Source of the DNA: Polaribacter sp.
GTDB taxonomy: Bacteria > Bacteroidota > Bacteroidia > Flavobacteriales > Flavobacteriaceae
Reading direction: 5' to 3'
Assembly (NCBI GenBank): GCA_029245785.1
Contig: JAQWOR010000041.1
Location: 1-64,000, forward strand
Length of the DNA: 64,000 nucleotides
The notes below the pieces were generated by a model, which was not told the origin of the DNA, searched no databases, and was given only the letters and a program-made list of their open reading frames with translations. Positions 40,191-48,428 of this stretch are shown here, in pieces (positions within the stretch are counted from its first letter, which is position 1; every line of letters begins with the position of its first letter). Both the position numbers and the translations under genes were made by a program.

Positions 40191-40757
40191 TTGATTCTCG
40201 GTTTTGTTCTTTTAACCAGCAACACAGTTGTTGATAGAAAAGAAATAACTTCATCAAAAGAAATAATTGTTACTCAAAATAACAACACGATCCACACTCC
40301 TTTTTTAAAAAATGACTTTGTTGGCTTTAAAGAAGCATTGGCTTTTAAAGAATCTCAAGGAAAATACAAAGCGATTAATACGTTAGGATATTTAGGAAAA
40401 TATCAATTTGGAAAAACAACTTTAGAGCGCTTTAAAATTTACAACACCACTCGTTTTTTAAACAACCCAGCTTTACAAGAGCGCGCATTTGTAGCGTTGT
40501 GCTCTGTAAACAAATGGATTTTACGTAAAGACATAAAAAGATCTGTGGGTACAAAAATTAATGGAATTATCATTACAGAATCTGGCATCCTTGCTGCAGC
40601 CCATTTAAGTGGTGCTGGTAATGTTAAAAAGTACTTGCGAAGTGGTGGGGCCCACAATTTGAGCGATGCCTACGGAACCTCTATTCAGACATACATGGAA
40701 AAATTTGCCAATTACAATGTTTCTGAAATTGTAGCGAATAGAAAAGCGAGGGTGTGA
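40191..40757 (+). CDS. Secreted lysozyme-fold (transglycosylase-like) protein
   Basis: The product (188 residues from the TTG at 40191) contains FKEALAFKESQGKYKAINTL and GYLGKYQFGKTTLERF, the ExSxG-YxxxN pattern of the lysozyme/SLT fold with Glu in KESQG as the likely catalytic residue. It ends with AAAHLSGAGNVKKYLRSGGA and DAYGTSIQTYMEKF. Flavobacterial relatives are often labelled peptidoglycan-binding LysM proteins, although no LysM domain is visible. The start is odd: no in-frame ATG lies after the promoter. ATT at 40173 or 40176 would give a better signal peptide (IRNFLLILGFVLLTS) than the TTG. Confidence 0.7.
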   Translation: MILGFVLLTSNTVVDRKEITSSKEIIVTQNNNTIHTPFLKNDFVGFKEALAFKESQGKYKAINTLGYLGKYQFGKTTLERFKIYNTTRFLNNPALQERAFVALCSVNKWILRKDIKRSVGTKINGIIITESGILAAAHLSGAGNVKKYLRSGGAHNLSDAYGTSIQTYMEKFANYNVSEIVANRKARV

Positions 40758-40796
40758 TTTTTCACAATGTTTTCTCTGAAAATAGTACGCCTATTT

Positions 40797-43475
40797 TTAA
40801 AACCGATACTCCATTTTTAAAAGTACATATCTAGGTAATAATCTATATTCAGTAGTTGAGTTTCCTATATCGCTAATTGAAAAATTCCTAAACTTTTCGG
40901 TATTGAAAAGGTTTTTGCCAGTCACTCCTAAAGTCAATTTGTTTTCTATGAGTTTATACCTTGCATCAAAGTCCAAAAAATAGTAGGTGTTGTCAGCTTG
41001 TAAATTTCCAAAATAATATCGTTCCGATTGTAATTGAAAATCTAGTTTTTTATTGAACACAAAAGATAAATCCAAAAAACTCACATTGTCTGTAAATGAA
41101 TTATTAGTGGTTGTTTCAATTTTTGTTGTATTCCATTTCGTACCAATATGATAGCCGAAAATACCGCTAAATCCTGAACGCAATTCTAGACCATAATTGT
41201 AATTGTTTGACGTTACTTGTCTTAAATCTGAATTATTTACAATATTCTTAAATTCACTTTTGGTATAACCTAAATCTAACTTTAAGTTTGATGATATAAA
41301 TTTAAAATAATAATCAAGTTTAGAATTAATACTTATAAACTCACGGTCTTTAATCAGAATTTTTTCTACTTGTGTAAAGTTTTGTTGTATTGCTGTGTTT
41401 GTTGAAAAGAAATCGTGGTTTTTGCTGTAAAGAATAAATGTATTTGCAAAAAAGCGGTCGCTCCAATTCCCAAACTGATAATTAAAAACCAAACTTGAAA
41501 CCTCTAATTGATTAAAATTACCAGTTCCTTTTGAAAATGAACGAAATCCAGTTAATACAAAATCGCCAAAAACATCTAGTACTCTTGCATTTTTTGTGTT
41601 ATAAGAATAGGATGATGTAATTTTGTTTTTATCATTGATTTTCCAATCAAAACCTAAACTTGGATTGATAAAAAACGGATTTTGACTTGATGAATTTCCA
41701 TTATTCTCTAGACGATTAAAAACCTGATGCACGTTTATTTTTCCAACAATACCAAAATCGTTGATTTTTAAGCGATATTTACTTTTAAGGTATAAATCGT
41801 TTACTTGATAGTTTGTTTTATTTTGATAATCATTTGGGTTTTCTATGATAGAATTATCTTCCAAAAGTAAAAATGTAGTTGACAATTTATCTTTTCTAAA
41901 TTCATTACCTAATTGAAGTTCTAATAAATGCCCGTTAGTTTTACGGTCAAGCAAATGTGCATCCATACCAGCAAATTGCATTTGGTTGGTGCTTTGCTGT
42001 TTTACATTATTTCCATTATTCGAACTTGGAAATAAACCTTCATAAAAAAACTGATTAATAGTATAATTTTGAGATGTTCTCTCGTTAATAAAACGTCCTG
42101 TGAGTAAAAACACTTTTTTCTCTTTAAATTTGTTTGAGTAACTTATTTTTTGGTCGAAAAGTGTGTTTTGATGTTTTAGGTTTTCAATAGTTGAATTCCC
42201 GTTAAAAACTAAATTTGAATTGTCTTTAAAATTAGCGTTATTATATTTTGTAGTAGCTTCAAACATTTTGGTGCCAGAAATGTTATAAATAATGTCTAAT
42301 TTACCAAAAGCGGTTCTATTTTTATTACGTAACTCAAAATCTTGGGTATTGGTAAAATTAGTTCCATTAATATCTGTAATATCTACATTGTTTCTAAAAA
42401 AGTTTGTTTCATCCCAATTGAAAAAGCCAAGTGTTTTTATTTTTAGCTTTTTTGTTGGATTAAAAATTGCATTTAGCGAAACTAATTCGGCATTGTTAAA
42501 ATTGGTTCTACTCTTTTTAAAATTAAGATTATCTGCCGATAAATTAAGCATTGAGTTTACCCTTTGGTTATCGCCAATGCTTGCTGGTTCATTAATACGA
42601 AAAGGTCGTACTAAATTTTCTATATCGCCTGTTGCATCGTAACCGATATTGTTAAGGTTTGTAAAGAAGTAATATTTATTTTTCTTACCAAAATTTATTA
42701 AGTTACCTTTTAGTTGAAAAAATTCATCATTTCCAATACTAGTTTCTATGTTCCCAAACCAAATGCGTTTCGATTTTTCGTACAATTTTAGGTTTAGAGC
42801 AACTTTGCCACTTTCCTCCACACCTTTTAACAGTCGGTTATTTGAATAGTTTTTTAAAACTTCAACTTCCTCGATTGGGTATGCAGGCATATTTTTAGAC
42901 AGGATTTTGTAACCTCGCTCAAATAGGTCGTCGCCATCTACCATTAATTTCTCAATTTCTTGGTTGCCTATTTTTATTGTACCATCAGTGCTTATATTAA
43001 TTCCGGGAATGGTTTTTAATAAATCTTCAATGGTTTGTTCGGTACCTTGTTTAAAAAATTTAGTTTTGAAAGTTATAGTATCCTTTTTAATTATTACTGG
43101 AATATTAGCTTTTATCACCACTTCTTTAAGTTCAAAAACATCTTCAGTTAAAAAAATATTTTTTAAAAATATTTTTGAATCATTAGAAATTTCAATACTA
43201 ATCTTTTTAGATTCAAAGCCTAAGCAAGTAAAAAATAAATCGTAAAAACCTTTTTTATTTACATTTATGATGAAAAAACCGTTATCATCACTAATGGTGT
43301 AATTGATGATTTCATCTTTATTTTTTATTTTTAAAATTACATTTCCAAACTCTATTCCATTATTATTTTTGTCTTTTAAAAAACCTGAAACTTCCCATTG
43401 TCCAAATAATGTATTTGAAAAAAATAGAATTATTATTGAAAAGATTATTTTTTTTAATACGATTTGTTTTCCCAT
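40797..43475 (-). CDS. Outer-membrane beta-barrel protein with carboxypeptidase-regulatory domain (TonB-receptor-like)
   Basis: An 892-residue protein with a signal peptide (KKIIFSIIILFFSNTLFGQ), then a carboxypeptidase-regulatory-like Ig domain (residues 29-105, VSGFLKDKNNNGIEFGNVIL). A plug-like part follows (FKQGTEQTIEDLLKTIPGIN; IKIGNQEIEKLMVDGDDLFE), then a long C-terminal barrel ending in aromatic residue F (LLPRYVLLKMEYRF). It fits TonB-dependent-receptor relatives that accompany GLPGLI proteins. No separate N-terminal TonB box was recognised. The start overlaps the GLPGLI gene by 22 bases, so the two are coupled. Confidence 0.85.
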   Translation of the reverse strand: MGKQIVLKKIIFSIIILFFSNTLFGQWEVSGFLKDKNNNGIEFGNVILKIKNKDEIINYTISDDNGFFIINVNKKGFYDLFFTCLGFESKKISIEISNDSKIFLKNIFLTEDVFELKEVVIKANIPVIIKKDTITFKTKFFKQGTEQTIEDLLKTIPGINISTDGTIKIGNQEIEKLMVDGDDLFERGYKILSKNMPAYPIEEVEVLKNYSNNRLLKGVEESGKVALNLKLYEKSKRIWFGNIETSIGNDEFFQLKGNLINFGKKNKYYFFTNLNNIGYDATGDIENLVRPFRINEPASIGDNQRVNSMLNLSADNLNFKKSRTNFNNAELVSLNAIFNPTKKLKIKTLGFFNWDETNFFRNNVDITDINGTNFTNTQDFELRNKNRTAFGKLDIIYNISGTKMFEATTKYNNANFKDNSNLVFNGNSTIENLKHQNTLFDQKISYSNKFKEKKVFLLTGRFINERTSQNYTINQFFYEGLFPSSNNGNNVKQQSTNQMQFAGMDAHLLDRKTNGHLLELQLGNEFRKDKLSTTFLLLEDNSIIENPNDYQNKTNYQVNDLYLKSKYRLKINDFGIVGKINVHQVFNRLENNGNSSSQNPFFINPSLGFDWKINDKNKITSSYSYNTKNARVLDVFGDFVLTGFRSFSKGTGNFNQLEVSSLVFNYQFGNWSDRFFANTFILYSKNHDFFSTNTAIQQNFTQVEKILIKDREFISINSKLDYYFKFISSNLKLDLGYTKSEFKNIVNNSDLRQVTSNNYNYGLELRSGFSGIFGYHIGTKWNTTKIETTTNNSFTDNVSFLDLSFVFNKKLDFQLQSERYYFGNLQADNTYYFLDFDARYKLIENKLTLGVTGKNLFNTEKFRNFSISDIGNSTTEYRLLPRYVLLKMEYRF

Positions 43476-44242
43476 TCATATGATAATTCTATTGGGTTAG
43501 TTTCCACACTTTCAACTGTAAAAGTTGTTCCTCTTGGAAATTTTGATTTAAGATGTTCGATTATTTTTTTAGATTGTTTTTTATTGAGAGTAACATATTC
43601 TTTTAATGTAATCATATTTTTACCTCTAGGGTTTATAATTTTGTAAAAAATCTCATTTTTATACTCAATTAAATAAAATTGAATACTATTAGTTGTATCT
43701 GATACTTCAACAATAAGACCAGGTAAACCTGATAGTTTCCAAGGAGCAAATGTTGTTTGAATACTTTCTGTAAACCAAGCAATATAATTTCTCCCTCTAA
43801 ATGTTGTTTCAGCTTTCCTGCATTTAAATTTACCAATATTTTTGAAATCATTAGAGATTATCCATCTCGGTTTATTTAAATCTTCATCTACAATATAAGA
43901 TACAGCTTTGCCATTTTCATAAACAAAATCCCGTGATATAATCTTCTTTAACTTTAAGTTAGTATAAACTGCATAATCATCTTCTGAAGGTGGATTAATT
44001 CTAATATTTAAAGTATAATCATCATTCTCGTCTTCGGTAATTTTAATTTTTTCAAAATTCTTTTTTGGTATTTCTACGAAAAGAGATTCCTGTTTATTAA
44101 AATATAAGTTCAAGGTGTCAATACTGCTGTCTTCACCGAAAGAATGTATTTTGACATATTTAGCATAATAAGTTTTCTTATTTTGTGAATTGGTATTAAT
44201 AAAGCACAGAATAAATATAGCTGTGAAAAAGACTTTTTTCAT
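43454..44242 (-). CDS. GLPGLI family protein
   Basis: A 262-residue exported protein (signal MKKVFFTAIFILCFINTNSQ) containing the family-defining GLPGLI in WKLSGLPGLIVEVSDTTNSI. Also present are RDFVYENGKAVSYIVDEDLN and KFKCRKAETTFRGRNYIAWF with TESIQTTFAPW, the usual family blocks. The function of GLPGLI proteins is unknown; they are typically next to TonB-receptor-like barrels. Here it is flanked by two small secreted proteins upstream and the barrel downstream, on one strand. Confidence 0.92.
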   Translation of the reverse strand: MKKVFFTAIFILCFINTNSQNKKTYYAKYVKIHSFGEDSSIDTLNLYFNKQESLFVEIPKKNFEKIKITEDENDDYTLNIRINPPSEDDYAVYTNLKLKKIISRDFVYENGKAVSYIVDEDLNKPRWIISNDFKNIGKFKCRKAETTFRGRNYIAWFTESIQTTFAPWKLSGLPGLIVEVSDTTNSIQFYLIEYKNEIFYKIINPRGKNMITLKEYVTLNKKQSKKIIEHLKSKFPRGTTFTVESVETNPIELSYEWENKSY

Positions 44243-44257
44243 TTTTTTATTTTTTTA

Positions 44258-44290
44258 TTCAGAGTCTTCATTTTTTATGAAGACTCTGAA
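44258..44290. other. 14-bp perfect inverted repeat between the small secreted genes and the GLPGLI gene
   Basis: TTCAGAGTCTTCAT (44258-44271) and ATGAAGACTCTGAA (44277-44290) form a 14-bp stem with a 5-base T loop, filling most of the 56-base spacer. On the minus (coding) strand the following bases are A-rich, not T-rich, so it is not a standard intrinsic terminator. It could be a processing or stability element that raises the level of the upstream small-protein mRNA. Confidence 0.75.
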
Positions 44291-44298
44291 AATTATTT

Positions 44299-44613
44299 TT
44301 AAAATATTTTACTCCAAAGGTTAGCTGCTTTGATTCCTATGCATTCAAAAAAGCCTACATCATGAAAAGTTACTTTCCCTCTGATTTTTGTGCCATCTTC
44401 TAAAGTAATATTTACTCTAATAGTACACTTCCCAAATAAATTATTGTCTTTATTAAAATTTAATAACTTATCAGTATTAAAAGAATCTAGTGGTTTACTT
44501 TCTACATTTAAATGTATTGTGATAATTTCTTTTGAATTTGTATTCAAATTACTACTAGCAAGACTTATACCTGAAAGAAAAAAGCTTAACGATAATATTA
44601 TTATTTTTTTCAT
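44299..44613 (-). CDS. Small secreted protein, paralogue of its neighbour
   Basis: A 104-residue protein with a signal peptide (MKKIIILSLSFFLSGISLAS), predicted mature size about 85 residues. I do not recognise the family. The core FGKCTIRVNITLEDGTKIRG and KVTFHDVGFFECI contains two cysteines and aligns with the core of the upstream protein (DCTVEFDITI ... RLKGKVTVKGKSC). Its ATG overlaps the upstream stop (ATGA). A disulfide-stabilised beta-rich fold is plausible but inferred. Confidence 0.75.
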   Translation of the reverse strand: MKKIIILSLSFFLSGISLASSNLNTNSKEIITIHLNVESKPLDSFNTDKLLNFNKDNNLFGKCTIRVNITLEDGTKIRGKVTFHDVGFFECIGIKAANLWSKIF

Positions 44614-44912
44614 TTTAAGGATTCTTTAAGTAGTTCAATACAAGATTTACCTTTTACAGTTACTTTACCTTTCAATCTAGTTGGACTTGATGCACCAGGT
44701 AGCCAAATTGTTATATCAAATTCCACTGTACAATCAAATAAAATTTCATTTAATCTTGAATCGTTTAAATCAGTAATAGTGTAAGGAGTACCAGATATGG
44801 TTATTTTTACACACTCTACTTTTTCAAGATTGTCGATTGGTGTTTTAATTTCATTTGCAAAAGCAAATGTTCCAAATAGCATACATGCTACTACTAAAAA
44901 TATTTTTTTCAT
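44610..44912 (-). CDS. Small secreted protein, first gene of the GLPGLI block
   Basis: A 100-residue protein with a clear signal peptide (MKKIFLVVACMLFGTFAFA). An ATG at 44936 would add eight basic residues. The mature part has three cysteines (VECVKITISGTPY; FDCTVEFDITIWLPGASS; KGKSCIELLK). It shares the pattern CT(V/I)xxxI(T) ... G-K-V-T-(V/F) ... C with the next protein, so the two look like an old duplication. No known domain was recognised. It is the first gene of the block; the spacer upstream to rsmI holds no clear consensus promoter. Confidence 0.75.
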   Translation of the reverse strand: MKKIFLVVACMLFGTFAFANEIKTPIDNLEKVECVKITISGTPYTITDLNDSRLNEILFDCTVEFDITIWLPGASSPTRLKGKVTVKGKSCIELLKESLK

Positions 44913-45052
44913 TATTTTATTTTTTAATTTTTTCATTATTATTATTTTTAATTTAATATATACTCAATTACATGAATGTTTTAAACATTCATAAATCATA
45001 CATGGTTTTCACACCAAGTTAACGTGCGTATCTGTATATGTTTGGGGGAGGT

Positions 45053-45096
45053 AATTTAAAAAAAGAATGTGCGCAATTTTTTTAAAACATTCTTTT
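45053..45096 (-). terminator. Probable terminator of the dnaA-rsmI transcript
   Basis: AAAAGAATGT (45061-45070) and ACATTCTTTT (45087-45096) form a 10-bp stem with a 16-base loop. Reading on the minus strand the stem runs into seven T. It lies 132 bases past the rsmI stop. The rest of the 291-base gap (44937-45227) holds nothing that I recognise. Confidence 0.6.
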
Positions 45097-45227
45097 CTTT
45101 TGCTAGCTATTTTAAAAGAAGATTAGCTTTATAATCTCTAAAAACGTGATAAATGTAAAAAAAAAACGGTTTATGCAACAAAAAACAATTATTTTTAAAA
45201 AACTATTGGGAAAATTGACAAAAACGG

Positions 45228-45932
45228 CTACTTATGAATAATAAAAATCGTAGGTCGCTTATGCAAGTCTGGCTGTTCATGTTTCCAGTCTTTTATTGCT
45301 TTTGTTTTGATATATTCTGTAGGCAATGTAATATCTGTAGCAATACACAACCGTGTTGTTGGTGTCAACACACTTTTTAAATCTGTAAATAATTTTTCGT
45401 TTCTATAGGGAGTTTCAATAAAAATTTGTGATTGATTTTTGTCTTTTGACAAACGCTCTAATTCTTTAATCGCTTTTTTTCGATCTGCTTTATCAATAGG
45501 TAAATAGCCTACAAAGGCAAAATTTTGTCCATTCATTCCAGAACTCATCATGGCCATTAAAATAGACGATGGTCCTACCAACGGAACCACTTGTACTCCT
45601 TTTTCATGTGCTAAACTCACAATGGAAGCGCCAGGGTCTGCAACTGCTGGAACACCTGCTTCTGAAAGTAAACCAACGGAAACCCCTTCTTTACAAAGAT
45701 CTAAATACGTACGTGTTTCTAATTCATCTGCATACTTATCTAACATGAGTATTGTTAAAGATGCTTGTACTTTTTTTGGTGTTATTTTTTTGATAAATCT
45801 TCTGGCTGATTTTTCATTTTCAACAATAAAACAATCTATTTGCTCTACCACTTTTTTTACCGATAATGGCATTACTTCTAAAGGCTCATTGTCTCCTAAA
45901 GTAGTCGGAATTAAATATAGCTTACCCATCAT
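45228..45932 (-). CDS. rsmI: RsmI-like SAM-dependent methyltransferase (tetrapyrrole-methylase fold)
   Basis: A 234-residue protein of the RsmI/YraL family. Bacterial RsmI 2'-O-methylates C1402 of 16S rRNA. Visible motifs are GKLYLIPTTLGDNEPLEVMP, GVSVGLLSEAGVPAVADPGA, VPLVGPSSILMAMMSSGMNG, FAFVGYLPIDKADRKKAIK and QSQIFIETPYRNEKLF. It is about 40-50 residues shorter than E. coli RsmI and lacks the C-terminal extension, the usual Bacteroidota form, so the exact target is less certain. The start overlaps the phosphatase stop as ATGA. Confidence 0.85.
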   Translation of the reverse strand: MMGKLYLIPTTLGDNEPLEVMPLSVKKVVEQIDCFIVENEKSARRFIKKITPKKVQASLTILMLDKYADELETRTYLDLCKEGVSVGLLSEAGVPAVADPGASIVSLAHEKGVQVVPLVGPSSILMAMMSSGMNGQNFAFVGYLPIDKADRKKAIKELERLSKDKNQSQIFIETPYRNEKLFTDLKSVLTPTTRLCIATDITLPTEYIKTKAIKDWKHEQPDLHKRPTIFIIHK

Positions 45933-46417
45933 AATGTATCTATTTTAGTTGCAATAACCCCACAAGATTTGTCTAATAGTTGAAACACATTTTCAAAACC
46001 TTGTTCACCACCATAATATGGATCTGGCACTTCTTTGTGCGTACTTAACTGCAATTCATCTAAGATCAAATGGACTTTTTGTCTGTGGTTCTCAGTTGTA
46101 GCCAAGTTTAAAATGTTTTGATAATTACTCGCATCCATGGCAAAGATCAAATCAAAAGCATCAAAATCAGCTTCGGTAAATTTCCGTGCTCGTTGTGTAG
46201 TTAAATCAATTCCGTATTTTTTAGCAACTGCAATAGAGCGTTTGTCTGGCAATTCTCCGACGTGGTACGCTGCGGTTCCTGCAGAATCTACTACGTGTTT
46301 TTTTGATTTTTTTCTTTCGCCTCTATCTGCTGATAAACGCGATAGTTTGAATTGCAAAATACCTTCTGCTAATGGAGAGCGGCAAATATTACCCAAACAC
46401 ACCATCAATATGTTCAT
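45929..46417 (-). CDS. Low-molecular-weight protein tyrosine phosphatase
   Basis: A 162-residue protein with the CX5RS active site at the N-terminus (ILMVCLGNICRSPLAEGIL; Cys7, Arg13) and the general-acid loop DPYYGGEQGFENVFQLL. An insertion around residues 33-42 (SADRGERKKSKK) is charged and slightly unusual. The substrate may be a tyrosine kinase of capsule or envelope control. It lies between dnaA (10-base gap) and rsmI, the conserved flavobacterial order. Confidence 0.92.
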   Translation of the reverse strand: MNILMVCLGNICRSPLAEGILQFKLSRLSADRGERKKSKKHVVDSAGTAAYHVGELPDKRSIAVAKKYGIDLTTQRARKFTEADFDAFDLIFAMDASNYQNILNLATTENHRQKVHLILDELQLSTHKEVPDPYYGGEQGFENVFQLLDKSCGVIATKIDTL

Positions 46418-46427
46418 GAAATGTAAT

Positions 46428-47855
46428 TTAAAACGTTAACTTCTTCCTTAAATCGTCAACGTATTTTCTGAATTGTTTATCAGTTTCTGTAAGGTTATCA
46501 ACGGTTTTACAAGCATGTAATACGGTTGCATGATCTCTATGACCTATTTGTGAACCAATGCTTGCCAATGATGATTTTGTCATTCTTTTTGCAAAAAACA
46601 TTGCCAATTGACGCGCCTGAACAATGTGCCTTTTTCTTGTTTTAGATTGCAAAGTGGCAACATCCATGTCAAAATATTTAGACACTACTTTTTGAATGTA
46701 ATCTATAGATACTTCCTTTTTGGTGTTTTTAACAAATTTATCTACAATTTGCCGTGCCAATTCTAAGGTAAATTCTCTTCTGTTAAAAGAAGCTTGAGCA
46801 ATCATAGAAATTACAACGCCTTCTAGCTCTCTAACATTAGATTTGATATTTTTTGCAATATAATCTACAATTTCTTCTGGCATTTCTACACCGTCTCTAA
46901 ACAATTTGTTTTGAAGAATCGAAATTCTAGTTTCGTAATCTGGTGCTTGCAATTCTGCAGACAATCCCCATTTAAAGCGAGACAATAAGCGTTGCTCAAT
47001 ATCTTGCATATCAACAGGTGCTTTATCTGAAGTTAAAATTACCTGCTTCCCATTTTGGTGTAAATGGTTAAAAATATGAAAAAACACATCTTGTGTTCCT
47101 GTTTTTCCTGACAAGAATTGAACATCATCAATAATCAATACATCGATCATTTGATAAAAATGAATAAAATCATTTCTTGTATTTGATTTTACAGAATCTA
47201 TAAATTGCTGTGTAAATTTTTCTGAAGAAATATACAACACAGTCTTGTCTGGATATTTATCTTTTATTTCAACACCAATAGCGTGTGCTAAATGTGTTTT
47301 TCCTAAGCCAACACCTCCATAAATTAATAATGGATTAAAAGAGGTTCCTCCAGGTTTGTTGGCAACAGCCATTCCTGCAGATCTTGCCAAACGGTTTGAA
47401 TCTCCTTCAACAAAATTAATGAAATTATAATTTGGATTTAGCTGAGATTCTATCTTTACTTTTTGCAATCCTGGAATTACAAAAGGGTTTCTCAACTCTC
47501 TATCTTTCACTTCTAAAGGCACGGTAACTTTTTGCGACTTTAATGGGTTTCTATTAGAACTCGGAATTTTTACGGTTTGCGGACTGTTGCTACTGTACGT
47601 ATTTTCCATACGCACATCGTAAATCAATTTTGCATCCTTACCTAACTCTCTAACTAGAGCAACACGTAATAATTTGATATAATGTTCTTCTAACCACTCA
47701 TAAAAAAACTTACTAGGCACTTGAATAGTCAATGCTTCGCCAGACATTTTTACCGGTTTGATAGGCTCAAACCAAGTCTTATATGCTTGCGGCTTTATAT
47801 TGTCTTTAATAAAAGAAAGGCACTCGTTCCAAACTGAGTCAGCAGTTTTAGTCAT
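46428..47855 (-). CDS. dnaA: Chromosomal replication initiator protein DnaA
   Basis: DnaA opens the origin at DnaA boxes. The 475-residue protein has the N-terminal DnaB-contact domain (VWNECLSFIKDNIKPQAYKT), a linker, the AAA+ domain with Walker A GGVGLGKTHLAHAIG and Walker B VLIIDDVQFLSGK, and the C-terminal HTH signature GHRDHATVLHACKTVDNL. Full length. No cluster of DnaA boxes or AT-rich repeat array was seen next to it, so the origin is probably elsewhere. Confidence 0.97.
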   Translation of the reverse strand: MTKTADSVWNECLSFIKDNIKPQAYKTWFEPIKPVKMSGEALTIQVPSKFFYEWLEEHYIKLLRVALVRELGKDAKLIYDVRMENTYSSNSPQTVKIPSSNRNPLKSQKVTVPLEVKDRELRNPFVIPGLQKVKIESQLNPNYNFINFVEGDSNRLARSAGMAVANKPGGTSFNPLLIYGGVGLGKTHLAHAIGVEIKDKYPDKTVLYISSEKFTQQFIDSVKSNTRNDFIHFYQMIDVLIIDDVQFLSGKTGTQDVFFHIFNHLHQNGKQVILTSDKAPVDMQDIEQRLLSRFKWGLSAELQAPDYETRISILQNKLFRDGVEMPEEIVDYIAKNIKSNVRELEGVVISMIAQASFNRREFTLELARQIVDKFVKNTKKEVSIDYIQKVVSKYFDMDVATLQSKTRKRHIVQARQLAMFFAKRMTKSSLASIGSQIGHRDHATVLHACKTVDNLTETDKQFRKYVDDLRKKLTF

Positions 47856-48002
47856 TCTTAATTAAGTAGATAAATAGAGTTCATAAATAAGTGCATTAAT
47901 TGGGGGGTTTCTATTCATTTTCAAAAGCCCTACAAAAGTGTGAATAAAATTCAGTATAAAAAAATGTATTTGCTATTGATTATTAACTTTTTTTTTCGTA
48001 AA

Positions 48003-48428
48003 ATGATTCCCTCAAAAAAACAAAATAAAGTGATCTTTAAATCTACCTCATTTAGAGTGCGTTACGGAGAAACCGATCAAATGGGAGTCGTATACCACGG
48101 TAATTATGCTCAATTTTTTGAAATCGGAAGAATAGACTGGCTAAGGTCTTTAGACATTTCTTATAAAAAAATGGAAGAAAACAATATCATTCTTCCAGTA
48201 ATCTCTTTACAATGCAATTTTAAAAAATCTGCCGAATTCGACGATGAAATTACGGTAAAAACAATTCTTAAAAAAATTCCAAGTGTTAAGATTGAATTTG
48301 AATATGAAATTACCAACCAAAAAAATGAATTATTAACCACTGGAAACACCGTATTGGCATTTATCAATGCTGAAACAAAAAAGCCAATGCGCTGTCCTGA
48401 TTCTATTTTAAAAAAATTACGATTCTAA
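48003..48428 (+). CDS. Acyl-CoA thioesterase, YbgC/4-hydroxybenzoyl-CoA type
   Basis: A 141-residue hotdog-fold protein: STSFRVRYGETDQMGVVYHG with the catalytic Asp, then NYAQFFEIGRIDWLRSLDIS, KKSAEFDDEITVKTILKKIP and TTGNTVLAFINAETKKPMRC. The frame is open back to 47940, but the ATG at 48003 (MIPSKKQNKVIF) gives the usual family length; the upstream extension is Lys/Phe/Ile-rich and unlike the family. Its end overlaps the convergent YigZ gene by 12 bases. It is divergent from dnaA. Confidence 0.88.
   Translation: MIPSKKQNKVIFKSTSFRVRYGETDQMGVVYHGNYAQFFEIGRIDWLRSLDISYKKMEENNIILPVISLQCNFKKSAEFDDEITVKTILKKIPSVKIEFEYEITNQKNELLTTGNTVLAFINAETKKPMRCPDSILKKLRF

Noticed and set aside
40191..40757. 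LysM domain in the lysozyme-fold protein
   Set aside because: Relatives carry that label, but no LysM motif is visible; the sequence fits a lysozyme/SLT-like fold.
44258..44290. Intrinsic terminator between small secreted genes and GLPGLI gene
   Set aside because: On the coding strand the hairpin is followed by A-rich, not T-rich, sequence.
46428..48002. Replication origin next to dnaA
   Set aside because: No cluster of TTATCCACA-like boxes or AT-rich repeat array was seen in the spacers around dnaA.
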